A stretch of DNA of 64,000 bases from Parabacteroides chongii (GCF_029581355.1 NZ_CP120849.1:4868501-4932500), one strand, 5' to 3'. Numbered from the stretch's first letter, positions 1 to 11,735 are shown. Numbers and translations: made by a program. Notes: generated by a model not told the origin, from the sequence alone.

Positions 1-2685
1 GGTGAACACATATACTCCCATATCCGAAAGGATCTGCCCTACCTTCTGATGGATCAGTGGGTCTGTATGATAAGGTCTGCCCACTACCACGAATACCAGC
101 TTATTCTCTCTGACCGCCTGGTCGAACAAAGCTTTTTGTTTATCCCGCAAAGCATCTTTCGTCTCATTGCGTTCTTTCAGCGCTTTCACAAAGGCTTTTC
201 TAAAAACAACCTCCGATACGCCCAAAGAAGAGAGATAAGTAAAACAAGCTTTCTCCAGTGCTTTGTCATTACTAAAAGTAACGACAGGTTTGTCGAACGG
301 AATACCGAACTTTTCCTCCGGTTCCATAGAACTCCGGATCACATCCGGATAACCGCTCACGACCGGGCAATTGTATGAATTGATCGATGAGTCGAACTCT
401 TTTTCTTCCTTCACGATCATCGGATAGAAAATACGGTCGACCTTTTGCTCTGCCAATGCCAGGATATGCCCGTGCACCAACTTGGCCGGAAAACAGATGT
501 TGTCAGACATCACACTCCCGACTCCTTTTTGGTAAAGAGCCGTCGTAGACTCGGGAGACAATACCACTTCCAAATTACATTCGGTAAGCAAGGTATGCCA
601 GAAAGGATAATTCTCAAACATATTCAGCACCCGCGGAATACCAATCCGCAAACCGGATACAGACGTCTGCTTTTCACCACTACGGGCAAAAAGAATCTCA
701 TTCTTTCTGTCAAAAGCGTTATAGCCTTTCTCCGCAGCCGTGGCTTTGCTAAAAAACACTTTCTCGCATTTATTTCCTGCATAACAAATATTCCCGTTAT
801 CAAACCGGAAACGAAGGATCGAACATTTGTTCGTACATCCTTTACACTGTAATTCTTTTGTATCCACCGTATTTACATCCGGCAATACTTCCTCTCCGGT
901 AAACAACGTCAGCTTCTTATCAGCCTGCCACATCTTCCGGGCATATAAAGCAGCTCCTAACGCTCCCATCAGTTCGGGATAGTCGGTGGTACTGACCGAT
1001 TTGCCGGACAGGAGTTCGAGTGCACGGTAAACAGCATCGTTGCGGAACGTTCCGCCCTGCACCACGATATGTTCTCCCAAAAGGTTAAGGTTCGTAATCT
1101 TCAGCACCTTGAACAGACAGTTCTTGATGACCGAATAAGCCAGACCTGCTGCAATATCGCCTAATGCCGCATTTTCACGCAATGACTGTTTCACCTTCGA
1201 ATTCATAAAAACAGTACAGCGTGAACCCAGCTCACTGGGATATTCTGCCAGGCAGGCTGCTTTCGTGAACTCTGAAAGCCCCATATTCATGGTTGCCGCA
1301 AAGTTCTGAAGGAAAGAGCCGCAACCGGATGAACAGGCTTCATTCAGCTCGATATTCGATATGACTCCATTGCGGGTGAATATGGATTTCATATCCTGTC
1401 CGCCGATGTCCAGTACGAAGGAGACTTCCGGGTCTACATATTGTGCACCGGATAAATGCGCCATCGTTTCCACGATCCCGTAATCGAGATTTAATGCCGA
1501 CTTGATCAGGTCTTCCCCGTAGCCTGTCGCCGCAGATGAGATAAAGCGGAATGTAACTCCTTTGTTTTTGGCTTCCCGGTAAAATCCGTTCAGTCCCTCG
1601 ATCACCTTCCTCAGGGAATTTCCCTGGTTGGTGCCATAGAACGTATAAACGATATCACTGTCCGTATCCATGATCAGTATCTTGGTCGTCGTGGAACCGG
1701 AGTCGATACCCAGGAAGCATTCGATATTTTTCTTCGAACCGAGTTCTGCCCGTTTTAAAGGTTTTACCTTCCGGTTCTCTTTCCAGGACTGATATTCCTC
1801 TTCACTAGCGAATAAAGCAGGTAATACATCTTTCCGTTTATGATCCTTTATTCCCAGCTTTTGTATCAGCAAGGATATGTCTTCGATTGTCTCTCCCTCC
1901 CGGTTATAAAGGGCTGTTCCCCATGCCGGAAAATACTCACTGTTTGCCGGAACGATCAGATCTGCTTCATCCAGCTTCAGTAGTTCGACAAAAGAGTCTC
2001 GTAATGCAGGGATAAACGTCAGCGGACCGCCTATACAAAGTATTTTCGGTTGTATATCGCATCCACGGGCAAGCGTAGTCACACTTTGCACAGCGACAGT
2101 CCGCAAGATCGACATGGATATATCAGGAACCGGCACGTTGCGCGAGATAAGGTTTTGTACGTCCGTTTTCGCAAATACACCGCAACGGGAAGCTACCGGG
2201 TATAACTTTTCATACTTCAGCGCCTGACGCCCCAGTTCTTCGACAGGAATATTCATCAGGTCGGCCATCTGGTCGATAAAAGCTCCCGTTCCGCCGGCAC
2301 AGCTTCCGTTCATACGGATATCCGGTTGTTTTCCGTCTTTAAAGAATACCATTTTGGCATCTTCACCACCCAGATCTATCAGCGTATGTGTGTCCGGATA
2401 TTCTTTATCTACTACTTCTATAGATGCAACGACTTCCTGAACAAAAGGAATCCCTGTCCGTTCGGATATCCCCATGCCAGCCGATCCCGTAATGGCTATC
2501 GTAAACCGGCAATCAGGGAATCGGGAAGTGACAGTATTCAGTTCTTCAACAAATAAGGTATTAAAATCGGCCTTATGACGTCTGTAAACTTTGTAAATGA
2601 TTTCATTCCGATCATTCAAAACAACAACTTTCAATGTAGTAGAACCGACATCGATCCCGATACTACAAATAGTATTTGGTTTCAT
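1..2685 (-). CDS. Acyl-CoA dehydratase activase, two ATPase domains (partial, 3' end beyond window)
   Basis: Reading leftwards from the ATG at 2685 the frame stays open to base 1, so about 895 residues are visible and the C-terminus is outside. It holds two BadF/BcrA-type ATPase domains in tandem: the first starts with GIDVGSTT (residues 10-17) and has a GSCAGGTGAF cysteine motif; the second starts with GIDSGSTT near residue 326 and has a CSSGCGSF motif. A Cys-rich stretch follows near residue 612 (CKGCTNKC, then CYAGNKC), and then the start of a DUF2229-like region. Such long activases use ATP and a bridging [4Fe-4S] cluster to inject electrons into 2-hydroxyacyl-CoA dehydratase-type enzymes; the substrate here is unknown. 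It lies 94 bp downstream of the TetR gene on the same strand with no clear terminator between, so co-transcription is likely. Confidence 0.85.
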   Translation of the reverse strand, partial: MKPNTICSIGIDVGSTTLKVVVLNDRNEIIYKVYRRHKADFNTLFVEELNTVTSRFPDCRFTIAITGSAGMGISERTGIPFVQEVVASIEVVDKEYPDTHTLIDLGGEDAKMVFFKDGKQPDIRMNGSCAGGTGAFIDQMADLMNIPVEELGRQALKYEKLYPVASRCGVFAKTDVQNLISRNVPVPDISMSILRTVAVQSVTTLARGCDIQPKILCIGGPLTFIPALRDSFVELLKLDEADLIVPANSEYFPAWGTALYNREGETIEDISLLIQKLGIKDHKRKDVLPALFASEEEYQSWKENRKVKPLKRAELGSKKNIECFLGIDSGSTTTKILIMDTDSDIVYTFYGTNQGNSLRKVIEGLNGFYREAKNKGVTFRFISSAATGYGEDLIKSALNLDYGIVETMAHLSGAQYVDPEVSFVLDIGGQDMKSIFTRNGVISNIELNEACSSGCGSFLQNFAATMNMGLSEFTKAACLAEYPSELGSRCTVFMNSKVKQSLRENAALGDIAAGLAYSVIKNCLFKVLKITNLNLLGEHIVVQGGTFRNDAVYRALELLSGKSVSTTDYPELMGALGAALYARKMWQADKKLTLFTGEEVLPDVNTVDTKELQCKGCTNKCSILRFRFDNGNICYAGNKCEKVFFSKATAAEKGYNAFDRKNEILFARSGEKQTSVSGLRIGIPRVLNMFENYPFWHTLLTECNLEVVLSPESTTALYQKGVGSVMSDNICFPAKLVHGHILALAEQKVDRIFYPMIVKEEKEFDSSINSYNCPVVSGYPDVIRSSMEPEEKFGIPFDKPVVTFSNDKALEKACFTYLSSLGVSEVVFRKAFVKALKERNETKDALRDKQKALFDQAVRENKLVFVVVGRPYHTDPLIHQKVGQILSDMGVYVFT

Positions 2686-2779
2686 ATTAAAACGATTATA
2701 ATAAATCTATACGACAATCTAAATTGAGGGTTATATTATTAGTGGTTACCCTGGTATTATATATGTAGCAGATAAAAAC

Positions 2780-3397
2780 TTATGGTCTCAACCCACTAAA
2801 GATCAAATCAATCACACGTTTCTTGTGTGCTGCCAAAATTTCATTATATTCAGTTTCCGACCGGTTCGCTATCCGGATGGCCAATCCCCTGAACATAAAC
2901 GGGAATACACATAACGACAAGATATTTAAGCCCAGGTCGATTGCCGGAATATCCTTTATCGTTCCCTTTTTCACTTCCTCAGCTATCCTTTCGGACAATC
3001 TTGTAAATATTGCCAGAGGATCACGTTCCAGCAACTTCCTGATCAAAGTATCGGGACTCTGATTGACTTCATTCAGGATAAAAATAGGAATCTGAGGATA
3101 TTCGGACAATATCTCATAATAGGTACTTATCCATGCTTCTACCATATCGTAGAATGGCATATCCGATGTCAAAGTTGCGGAAACACGTTTAAAGAGAATT
3201 TCAAATGCTTCGTCGAATATTATCTCGAAAAGATTATACTTCGACTCAAAATAATATTTTATGTGGGCAACATTAGTACCTGAAGCTGCCGCTATATCGC
3301 GGATACTGGTTCCGGCATAGCCATTTTTAATAAATAAGTCACGGGCTACATTCAGTATCCGGTCACTTACATCCGATGTCGATTGCTTTTTCACCAT
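2780..3397 (-). CDS. TetR/AcrR family transcriptional regulator
   Basis: 205 aa. The N-terminal helix-turn-helix domain is typical of TetR (residues about 10-57, ending in the KYYFESKYNLF recognition-helix/tail signature); the rest is a helical ligand-binding domain that resembles fatty-acid or acyl-CoA sensing TetR proteins only in general layout. Two near-identical palindromes sit 6-45 bp upstream of its ATG, over its own promoter, so autorepression is likely. The gene downstream on the same strand is the acyl-CoA dehydratase activase, which is the most plausible regulated partner. Ligand unknown. Confidence 0.9.
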   Translation of the reverse strand: MVKKQSTSDVSDRILNVARDLFIKNGYAGTSIRDIAAASGTNVAHIKYYFESKYNLFEIIFDEAFEILFKRVSATLTSDMPFYDMVEAWISTYYEILSEYPQIPIFILNEVNQSPDTLIRKLLERDPLAIFTRLSERIAEEVKKGTIKDIPAIDLGLNILSLCVFPFMFRGLAIRIANRSETEYNEILAAHKKRVIDLIFSGLRP

Positions 3398-3403
3398 ACT
3401 AAT

Positions 3404-3441
3404 TTAAACGATTGTTTAAGCAAACTTAAACGATCGTTTAA
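3404..3441. promoter_or_regulatory. Double TetR-type operator
   Basis: Two 16-bp sites: TTAAACGATCGTTTAA at 3426-3441 is a perfect palindrome, and TTAAACGATTGTTTAA at 3404-3419 differs at one base. Their centres are 22 bp apart, two helical turns, so two dimers would sit on the same face. Assignment to the adjacent TetR protein is inference. Confidence 0.75.
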
Positions 3442-3451
3442 ACGTGACAAA
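3421..3451 (-). promoter_or_regulatory. Promoter of the tetR gene
   Basis: On the minus strand a -33 TTTG (3448-3451) is followed after 19 bp by TAAGTTTG (3421-3428), which matches the Bacteroidetes TTTG-N19-21-TAnnTTTG consensus. The perfect operator palindrome fills the spacer, so bound repressor would block RNA polymerase. Confidence 0.7.
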
Positions 3452-3569
3452 ACATTTACTGTTAATAATCATCAACGCAATGACCAAACGTATCTATCTA
3501 AATACCTAACAGTTATACAGACGTATTGATTATTGCTGCACCCCTGATTTATACCTGCATCTAAAATAT

Positions 3570-4490
3570 TTACTGTTTCACCATATCTCTGTCGATACCG
3601 AATTTCTCATCCGTCTGACATTTTCCGGCAGGTTCCACATGGACTAAAATATCATATACATTGTCTATCGAGTCTTCTATACTCTTCTCTACTTCATCGG
3701 CAATCTCATGGGCACGCATTAAAGTCATTTGCGGATCTACTTCTATATCAAGCGTAATCAGATACAGATTACCTACCATTCTCGACCGGACACGATGCGG
3801 ATTACCTGCACCGGGAACTTTCTCCACAGCTTCAAATATCTTATTATATACGTTGACATCTTTCACTCCATCCATCAGTTCGACATTGGAATCCATAAAG
3901 ATACCGATAGACGATTTGATGATAAAGAGGCTGATCACCAATCCTGTGATCGAGTCGAGTATAGGCAACTTAAATATAAATGTAAATATCAACCCCAACA
4001 AGACACCGCATGAAATAACCACATCATTACGCATATTGACAGCATTCGCGATCAGCATGGAACTGTTGATTTTCTTTCCTTGTTTATATTGGTAAGTAGA
4101 CAACAAAAGTTTACCGACAATAGAAAAGACCGTAACATAGATGGCAATAGCCGATGGAATCTCTTTCGTTTCATCCGAAAAGATACTTTCAACCGACGAC
4201 ACCAACATCTGTGCGCCTGCATAAAAGATCACCAACGAAAGCACCTTTGTGGCAATGCTCTCCGCTTTCTCATAACCGAACACATATTTCTTGGAAGGCG
4301 GCTTGTTCATCAAACGTGCCGTAAAGATCATAACAACAGATATAACCACGTCGGTTGCCGAATCAATACCATCTCCTATTACAGCCAAACTCCCCGACAA
4401 CAAGCCGACAACAATTTTGGATACGGACAGTATCGCGTTGCCTATCGTACTTACCCATGAAGTTCTAATTAAGATTTTCTCTCGTGACAT
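3570..4490 (-). CDS. Cation diffusion facilitator family metal exporter
   Basis: 306 aa from the ATG at 4490 (SREKILIRTSW...). Upstream in-frame GTG/ATG codons exist at 4541 and 4526 but add an untypical hydrophilic leader. The protein has the CDF plan: about six membrane segments, then a cytoplasmic C-terminal domain from about residue 205 that carries the usual dimer fold. The transport site in helix 2 is D43xxxD47. In helix 5 the usual HxxxD of zinc exporters is N152xxxD156, a change that in this family goes with other metals such as Mn or Fe. It would export divalent metal in exchange for protons across the inner membrane. Metal choice is inference. Confidence 0.85.
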   Translation of the reverse strand: MSREKILIRTSWVSTIGNAILSVSKIVVGLLSGSLAVIGDGIDSATDVVISVVMIFTARLMNKPPSKKYVFGYEKAESIATKVLSLVIFYAGAQMLVSSVESIFSDETKEIPSAIAIYVTVFSIVGKLLLSTYQYKQGKKINSSMLIANAVNMRNDVVISCGVLLGLIFTFIFKLPILDSITGLVISLFIIKSSIGIFMDSNVELMDGVKDVNVYNKIFEAVEKVPGAGNPHRVRSRMVGNLYLITLDIEVDPQMTLMRAHEIADEVEKSIEDSIDNVYDILVHVEPAGKCQTDEKFGIDRDMVKQ

Positions 4491-4559
4491 ATTATTATTG
4501 TGAAAATAAGTGGTAAAAGTAATCATTTTTAATGATCTCACAAGGATCCCCAGACTATA

Positions 4560-5315
4560 CTAACACCGGCAAACGAATATCTGTTTTTCCGAATCATCAT
4601 TAAATGCTTCCCCGTCAAATCCTCCGTATTTGTGAATAATATTAAAACCGTTCCATTCCAAATATGAATCCAATTCTTGCGGGAAAAACATTCTCATATC
4701 CAGATTTTGAATCGAATTGAACTTGCCATTAATAAAGTAATGCCATTCGATTCGATTGATCTGAGTCGTATTTTCATATCGCATTGTCTGCTTTATCAAT
4801 ACTTCTCTTCCATCGTCTGTTGTATAAGCAGCAATTTCCATCGGTTCTTTTTCGCCTTCTACGATATAACGAATATTCGGATTAAAGCAATCCAACAGAA
4901 ATAAACCTCCGTCTTTGAGATGATTTTTAACGACACTGAATGCCTTAAATAAATCTTCATTTTTATATAAATGATGGATTGAATTAAATGGAATAAAAAT
5001 AAGGTCGTATTTTTCCTGTAAATTCAAAGTCCTGATATCTGCTTCAATAAAAGGAATTTCCAATCCTGCTTCGGATGCTTTAATCTTTGCCTGGTCAAGC
5101 ATTGAAGAAGTATAATCAACCCCGGTAATATCATACCCGTCCTGTGCTATTGGAACAGTAAGTCTGCCTGTGCCGCAACAAAGTTCGAGTATTCGGGTAT
5201 CCTTACCTTTCGGCAGCCACCGTTTATAAAATTGCAAATCAGTTAGGCCGGTATTCATGCCATCATAAATATTTGCATCATAAATTAAATCACCAACTTT
5301 ATAATCACTATTCAT
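4560..5315 (-). CDS. Class I SAM-dependent methyltransferase
   Basis: 251 aa. Motif I is LELCCGTGRLTVPIA (about residues 42-56), followed by the acidic GVDYTSSML strand end and a later DIRTL/FIPFNSIHHL region typical of small-molecule methyltransferases. Substrate cannot be told. The gene is AT-rich against its neighbours and its start is preceded by a strong Shine-Dalgarno sequence, which is unusual for Bacteroidetes; both hint at acquisition from elsewhere, perhaps Firmicutes. It stands alone, head to head with the decarboxylase/cupin gene to its right. Confidence 0.8.
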   Translation of the reverse strand: MNSDYKVGDLIYDANIYDGMNTGLTDLQFYKRWLPKGKDTRILELCCGTGRLTVPIAQDGYDITGVDYTSSMLDQAKIKASEAGLEIPFIEADIRTLNLQEKYDLIFIPFNSIHHLYKNEDLFKAFSVVKNHLKDGGLFLLDCFNPNIRYIVEGEKEPMEIAAYTTDDGREVLIKQTMRYENTTQINRIEWHYFINGKFNSIQNLDMRMFFPQELDSYLEWNGFNIIHKYGGFDGEAFNDDSEKQIFVCRC

Positions 5316-5320
5316 TTATG

Positions 5321-5326
5321 TCCTCC
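5321..5326 (-). promoter_or_regulatory. Strong Shine-Dalgarno of the methyltransferase
   Basis: GGAGGA lies 5 nt upstream of the ATG at 5315 on the minus strand. Most genes here lack such a site and have A/T-rich leaders, so this one stands out and fixes the start. Confidence 0.7.
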
Positions 5327-5521
5327 AAGATTTATTGTTTTATGTTTTATCGATTTGACTTAAGCGATTGTAATTTTACGGTGCTGTACTGTCAAATGAC
5401 TCGGCATAAAATTAGTGCTTTATTTCAAATCCCCAATAAATTAATACATTGAGCACATCAAAATCAGTAAAATTGGTACAAACTTCCCACTTATCGTTAC
5501 AACAACTTCTACAGGTCTTGG

Positions 5522-5529
5522 TAACTTTG
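5522..5529 (+). promoter_or_regulatory. Promoter -7 element of the decarboxylase/cupin-AraC operon
   Basis: TAACTTTG matches the TAnnTTTG consensus, 43 bp before the ATG at 5573. No good -33 TTTG is seen at the expected spacing, which would fit an activator-dependent promoter. Confidence 0.5.
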
Positions 5530-5572
5530 CATCAATAAAAACAAATAATTTCATCCTATAAATGAAATAGCA

Positions 5573-6400
5573 ATGAACAAGATTCTTTTAATTTCAGTAC
5601 TCAGCATTTTAATACTCAATGTCATGGCACAAGAAAAAATAGTACAGACAGCAGGGCGCACCCAATTAGGCGAGTTCGCCCCCAAATTTGCAGAACTCAA
5701 CGATGATGTCCTTTTCGGCGAAGTATGGAGTCGCACCGACAAACTTGGTCTGCGCGACCGCAGTTTAGTGACCATCACCTCCCTCATTAGCCAGGGTATC
5801 ACCGACAATTCGCTCGTTTTCCATCTTCAGTCGGCAAAGAAGAACGGTATTACCCGCACCGAGATTGCCGAAATAATCACCCACATCGGTTTCTATGCCG
5901 GTTGGCCCAAAGCGTGGGCGGCATTCAATCTGGCCAAAGGCGTATGGGCGGAAGATTCTACCGGTGAAGACGCCAAGGCCGCTTTCCAGCGCGAAATGAT
6001 TTTCCCTATCGGCGAACCCAATACTGCATATGCACAGTACTTCATCGGTAACAGCTACCTTGCTCCCGTATCCCGAGAGCAAGTATCGATAGCCAATGTT
6101 ACTTTTGAACCTCGTTGCCGCAACAACTGGCACGTACACCGCGCAAAAAGCGGCGGCGGACAGATGCTCATCGGCGTAGCCGGACGCGGTTGGTATCAGG
6201 AAGAAGGCAAGCCGGCGGTGGAGATTCTGCCTGGCACAGTAATTCATATCCCTGCTAACGTCAAGCATTGGCACGGAGCTGCAGCCGACAGTTGGTTCGC
6301 TCATTTAGCATTCGAAGTCCCCGGAGAGAATACTTCCAATGAATGGCTCGAACCGGTGACGGATGAAGAGTATAACAAACTCGAACAGAACAAGCAATAA
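5573..6400 (+). CDS. Exported carboxymuconolactone decarboxylase-like/cupin fusion protein
   Basis: 275 aa. An N-terminal signal peptide (about residues 1-19, ending in VMAQ) precedes a carboxymuconolactone decarboxylase (AhpD-like) domain at about 25-130 with the family's LGLRDRSLVTI and FYAGWPKAWAAF regions. A second domain, a cupin at about 165-260, has the metal-binding pattern WHVHRAKSGGGQ... and IPANVKHWHGA. The AhpD-type CxxC pair is not present, so a peroxiredoxin-reductase role is unlikely. Family members often sit beside aldo/keto reductases and flavodoxins, as here, but the substrate is unknown. The AraC gene starts 4 bp after its stop, so they form an operon. Confidence 0.8.
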   Translation: MNKILLISVLSILILNVMAQEKIVQTAGRTQLGEFAPKFAELNDDVLFGEVWSRTDKLGLRDRSLVTITSLISQGITDNSLVFHLQSAKKNGITRTEIAEIITHIGFYAGWPKAWAAFNLAKGVWAEDSTGEDAKAAFQREMIFPIGEPNTAYAQYFIGNSYLAPVSREQVSIANVTFEPRCRNNWHVHRAKSGGGQMLIGVAGRGWYQEEGKPAVEILPGTVIHIPANVKHWHGAAADSWFAHLAFEVPGENTSNEWLEPVTDEEYNKLEQNKQ

Positions 6401-6404
6401 ATAT

Positions 6405-7217
6405 ATGGAACAATTAGATGTATTCGATTGCTCGAATGTGCTTATAGCGAGCTATTTCACTGACGACCGGGGATGTGCCCACGAAAACAGGGAACATACG
6501 CTTATTTATCTGTGCTCCGGTGAACTGGAGATAGAAGAGCGTGGCAAGAAAACCGTGTTGCATCCGGGGGATTGTGCTTTCATGCGGCGCGATAACCGGA
6601 TGTGGTTGCAGAAAAAGGTCGAGGATGGGAAACCGTACCGTTCTGTCGTGTTGAAATTCTCAAGACCTTTTCTGAGAGAATTTTATCAGACTCTTAACCG
6701 GCAACAAATTCCGACTGATTCTAAACGCGATAAAGTAAGTCTGCGTGTATTGCCAGGCAACAGACCGGACATTCGTTCACTGTTCGAATCCATCATACCC
6801 TATTTCGATGCAGGTGAAAAACCGTCTGAAGATGTACTGAAGTTAAAAATGATTGAGGGAGTATATGTACTACTCAATACCGACAGGAACCTTTACGCCT
6901 CGTTGTTCGATTTTGTGGAACCGTGGAAAATAGACATTCTCGACTATCTGAATAAAAATTATATGTGCGACCTTTCGATGGATGAAATTGCAAGTTATAC
7001 GGGACGTAGCTTGGCGACTTTCAAACGAGACTTCGCCAAAATCAGTGACCTGACACCACAGAAATGGATTATCAGACGTCGTCTGGAGGCTGCACATGAT
7101 TTGATAAAATCAGGTAGAAAAAAAGTGACGGAAGCCTGTTTCGATGTGGGTTTCAAAAACCTGTCTCATTTCTCCAAAATATATAAGGAAGCGTATGGGG
7201 TTGCCCCATCATGGTAA
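6405..7217 (+). CDS. AraC family transcriptional regulator
   Basis: 270 aa from ATG 6405; longer in-frame extensions run into the preceding gene and are rejected. The N-terminal half is a cupin-like sensing domain (STLIYLCSGELEIEERGKK-type strands), and the last about 100 residues form two helix-turn-helix motifs with the AraC signature (SLATFKRDFAKISDLTPQKW, then EACFDVGFKNLSHFSKIYK). It follows the decarboxylase/cupin gene by 4 bp and is closed by a strong terminator, so it probably controls this operon and perhaps the aldo/keto reductase gene beyond. Confidence 0.85.
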   Translation: MEQLDVFDCSNVLIASYFTDDRGCAHENREHTLIYLCSGELEIEERGKKTVLHPGDCAFMRRDNRMWLQKKVEDGKPYRSVVLKFSRPFLREFYQTLNRQQIPTDSKRDKVSLRVLPGNRPDIRSLFESIIPYFDAGEKPSEDVLKLKMIEGVYVLLNTDRNLYASLFDFVEPWKIDILDYLNKNYMCDLSMDEIASYTGRSLATFKRDFAKISDLTPQKWIIRRRLEAAHDLIKSGRKKVTEACFDVGFKNLSHFSKIYKEAYGVAPSW

Positions 7218-7280
7218 AAAACAGAGATGTATTTTCATAAAACACTACTTAACTAAATGAACTTTATAACAAACCCTTTT

Positions 7281-7317
7281 GAGCCTCGCAGCAAAGTCGT
7301 TACGAGGCTCTCTTTTT
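7281..7317 (+). terminator. Rho-independent terminator after the AraC gene
   Basis: GAGCCTCG (7281-7288) pairs perfectly with CGAGGCTC (7303-7310) across a 14-nt loop and is followed by TCTTTTT. Confidence 0.8.
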
Positions 7318-7324
7318 ACCTTTG
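7317..7324 (+). promoter_or_regulatory. Promoter -7 element of the aldo/keto reductase gene
   Basis: TACCTTTG directly after the terminator and 26 bp before the ATG at 7351. It means the reductase can be transcribed apart from the upstream operon. Confidence 0.55.
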
Positions 7325-7350
7325 CCTACAGAACATTAAAACAAAAAATT

Positions 7351-8514
<1,164 letters not shown>

Positions 8515-8586
8515 AGAATCAATCCAGCAAGACTTCTCAAACTTTCAGCATTGGAATAATTGTTTAATTATAAAAATAAGAATCAT

Positions 8587-9228
8587 ATGAAAAAGTACCT
8601 GTATCTACTGTTTGCCACTTTTATAGCGGTAGGATTAAATGCATGTTCTCCCGATGATAATGAGCCGGACAACCCGCAGACCGAGACTCCGGAAACACCC
8701 GACAATCCGAATCCGGCCCCAACGGGCAAGACACTGATTGTATATTACAGCTACACGAATAATGTACATTCTATTATCAACGATCTGCAGACGCAAATAG
8801 AAGCCGATGTAGTAAGGGTTGAACCTACCGAAAAAGGGATAGACTATGCCGCCAACAATTATGCGATTGGCAGTGCATTGATTCAGGCAATCCAGGATAA
8901 TCCGAACGATGCGAATTCTTATCCATCTATTGAAACGACAATTGATAACCTGTCCGATTATGACAGAATCATCATAGGCGCACCTCTCTGGTGGAGCAAT
9001 ATGGCTGCGCCCCTGCAAACATTCCTATTTCAATACGGCAGTCAGATGGAAGGTAAAAACATCGGTCTGATCGTATCGAGTGCAAGCAGCGGGATCAACG
9101 GTGTCGAGTCCGATGCCAAACGGCTCATTCCGGGCGGAAACTTCCTCACACCAAGCCTATGGATACGTTCATCTCAAACATCCAACTGTCACTCGATGAT
9201 TGCCGACTGGCTGAATGAGATCAATTAA
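8587..9228 (+). CDS. Flavodoxin-like lipoprotein
   Basis: 213 aa from ATG 8587. A lipoprotein signal ends in the lipobox LNAC (Cys21 or so), followed by a Pro/Glu/Asn-rich linker (about 22-50) and a flavodoxin domain starting TLIVYYSYTNNVHSI, the phosphate-binding strand-loop of the flavodoxin_4 type. WWSNMAAP and the later LIVSSASSGI segments fit the FMN-binding loops. It would carry electrons at the membrane surface in the periplasm. It follows the Tat-exported aldo/keto reductase by 72 bp in the same direction. Confidence 0.85.
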   Translation: MKKYLYLLFATFIAVGLNACSPDDNEPDNPQTETPETPDNPNPAPTGKTLIVYYSYTNNVHSIINDLQTQIEADVVRVEPTEKGIDYAANNYAIGSALIQAIQDNPNDANSYPSIETTIDNLSDYDRIIIGAPLWWSNMAAPLQTFLFQYGSQMEGKNIGLIVSSASSGINGVESDAKRLIPGGNFLTPSLWIRSSQTSNCHSMIADWLNEIN

Positions 9229-9335
9229 ACAGCAGATAATGATAACACCTCTTTTTATGGGTGATATCGGCATGCAGGAAGTGCAGCGAGCAGCAATTGC
9301 ACAGTTGGAAAATCCTCTTCCCGTGCAAGACGCTC

Positions 9336-9461
9336 TGTTCTTTAAATGACAGTGTCTTGTCATGCCGATGAAAATGTTTTGCCATAGTAATGGCAAGAGT
9401 CTGCCAAAGGCATGGCAGAGCTCTGCCACTACGATGGCAGTGGCCTGCCAAGCCTATGGCA
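9336..9461. repeat. Phased palindrome array, 22-bp period
   Basis: Four units of TGCCA-N5-ATGGCA start at 9380, 9402, 9424 and 9446, exactly 22 bp apart, with unrelated 6-bp spacers (agagtc, gagctc, gtggcc). Two decayed units sit in the same phase at 9358 (TGTCA...ATGAAA) and 9336 (TGTTC...ATGACA). The central five bases vary freely. The array lies between the 3' ends of two convergent genes. It could act as a bidirectional terminator/mRNA-stabilising hairpin set or a protein-binding array. Confidence 0.85.
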
Positions 9462-9478
9462 AAATCCTTTTCCCGTTA

Positions 9479-9913
9479 CTACCAGGCATAATCTTCTACA
9501 TAGGCATCAAACTTCGGTGGTTCATCAATTCCACATCGTACCAGAATGTGCTGTATCTCTTTTTGTTCGGCAGGAGAAAGTAAACGTTCGCCTTTACGAA
9601 CCCGATAGTAAGTTCTTTCACTGAAAAGGTTTCTCAAACGAGAGATGACGCTTTTCATCTGTGCGTAAGGCAGGTTATCCAACAAACGTGTAAAGCCTTT
9701 GGCATAAATTACTTTCACGTCAGGACGATAATGAGGACACTCCCCCTCCAGTGTAGCCTGGTATTTGGGGCTAATAATCATCCAACGCTCGACGCTGTCC
9801 GAAATATCCTGTTCTGCCAACTGTCGCAAACAAGTAGAGGCTTTGGGGCACTCCCGTTTAAGGCATAAAGCATAGTTGAAGGGAATTTCCGGGAAAAGAT
9901 GTTTTTCTTCCAT
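9479..9913 (-). CDS. DUF6078-like protein
   Basis: 144 aa. No known catalytic motif. Four cysteines in the first 60 residues (LCLKRECPKASTC pattern and GECPHY) look like a small metal-binding cluster, and the second half is basic and helical with a helix-loop (LPYAQMKSVISRLRNLF). It resembles a Bacteroidetes-only family of unknown role. It is a single gene, convergent with the flavodoxin gene, with the palindrome array between them. Confidence 0.6.
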   Translation of the reverse strand: MEEKHLFPEIPFNYALCLKRECPKASTCLRQLAEQDISDSVERWMIISPKYQATLEGECPHYRPDVKVIYAKGFTRLLDNLPYAQMKSVISRLRNLFSERTYYRVRKGERLLSPAEQKEIQHILVRCGIDEPPKFDAYVEDYAW

Positions 9914-11639
<1,726 letters not shown>

Positions 11640-11735
11640 CTACAAAAGTAATTCGTTTTTTCCTTATCCTCATCATCGCATAGAAAGAAACCGTAATAAT
11701 GGTAATGCTTCCCGTAGTTTCGGTAAACTTGAAAG

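Noticed and set aside
9221..9451. Minus-strand reading frame through the palindrome array
   Set aside because: The 22-bp period shifts frame each unit, the product is low-complexity, and it overlaps the end of the flavodoxin gene.
9336..9461. CRISPR-like array
   Set aside because: The period is 22 bp with 6-bp spacers, units are palindromic with variable centres, and there are no cas genes.
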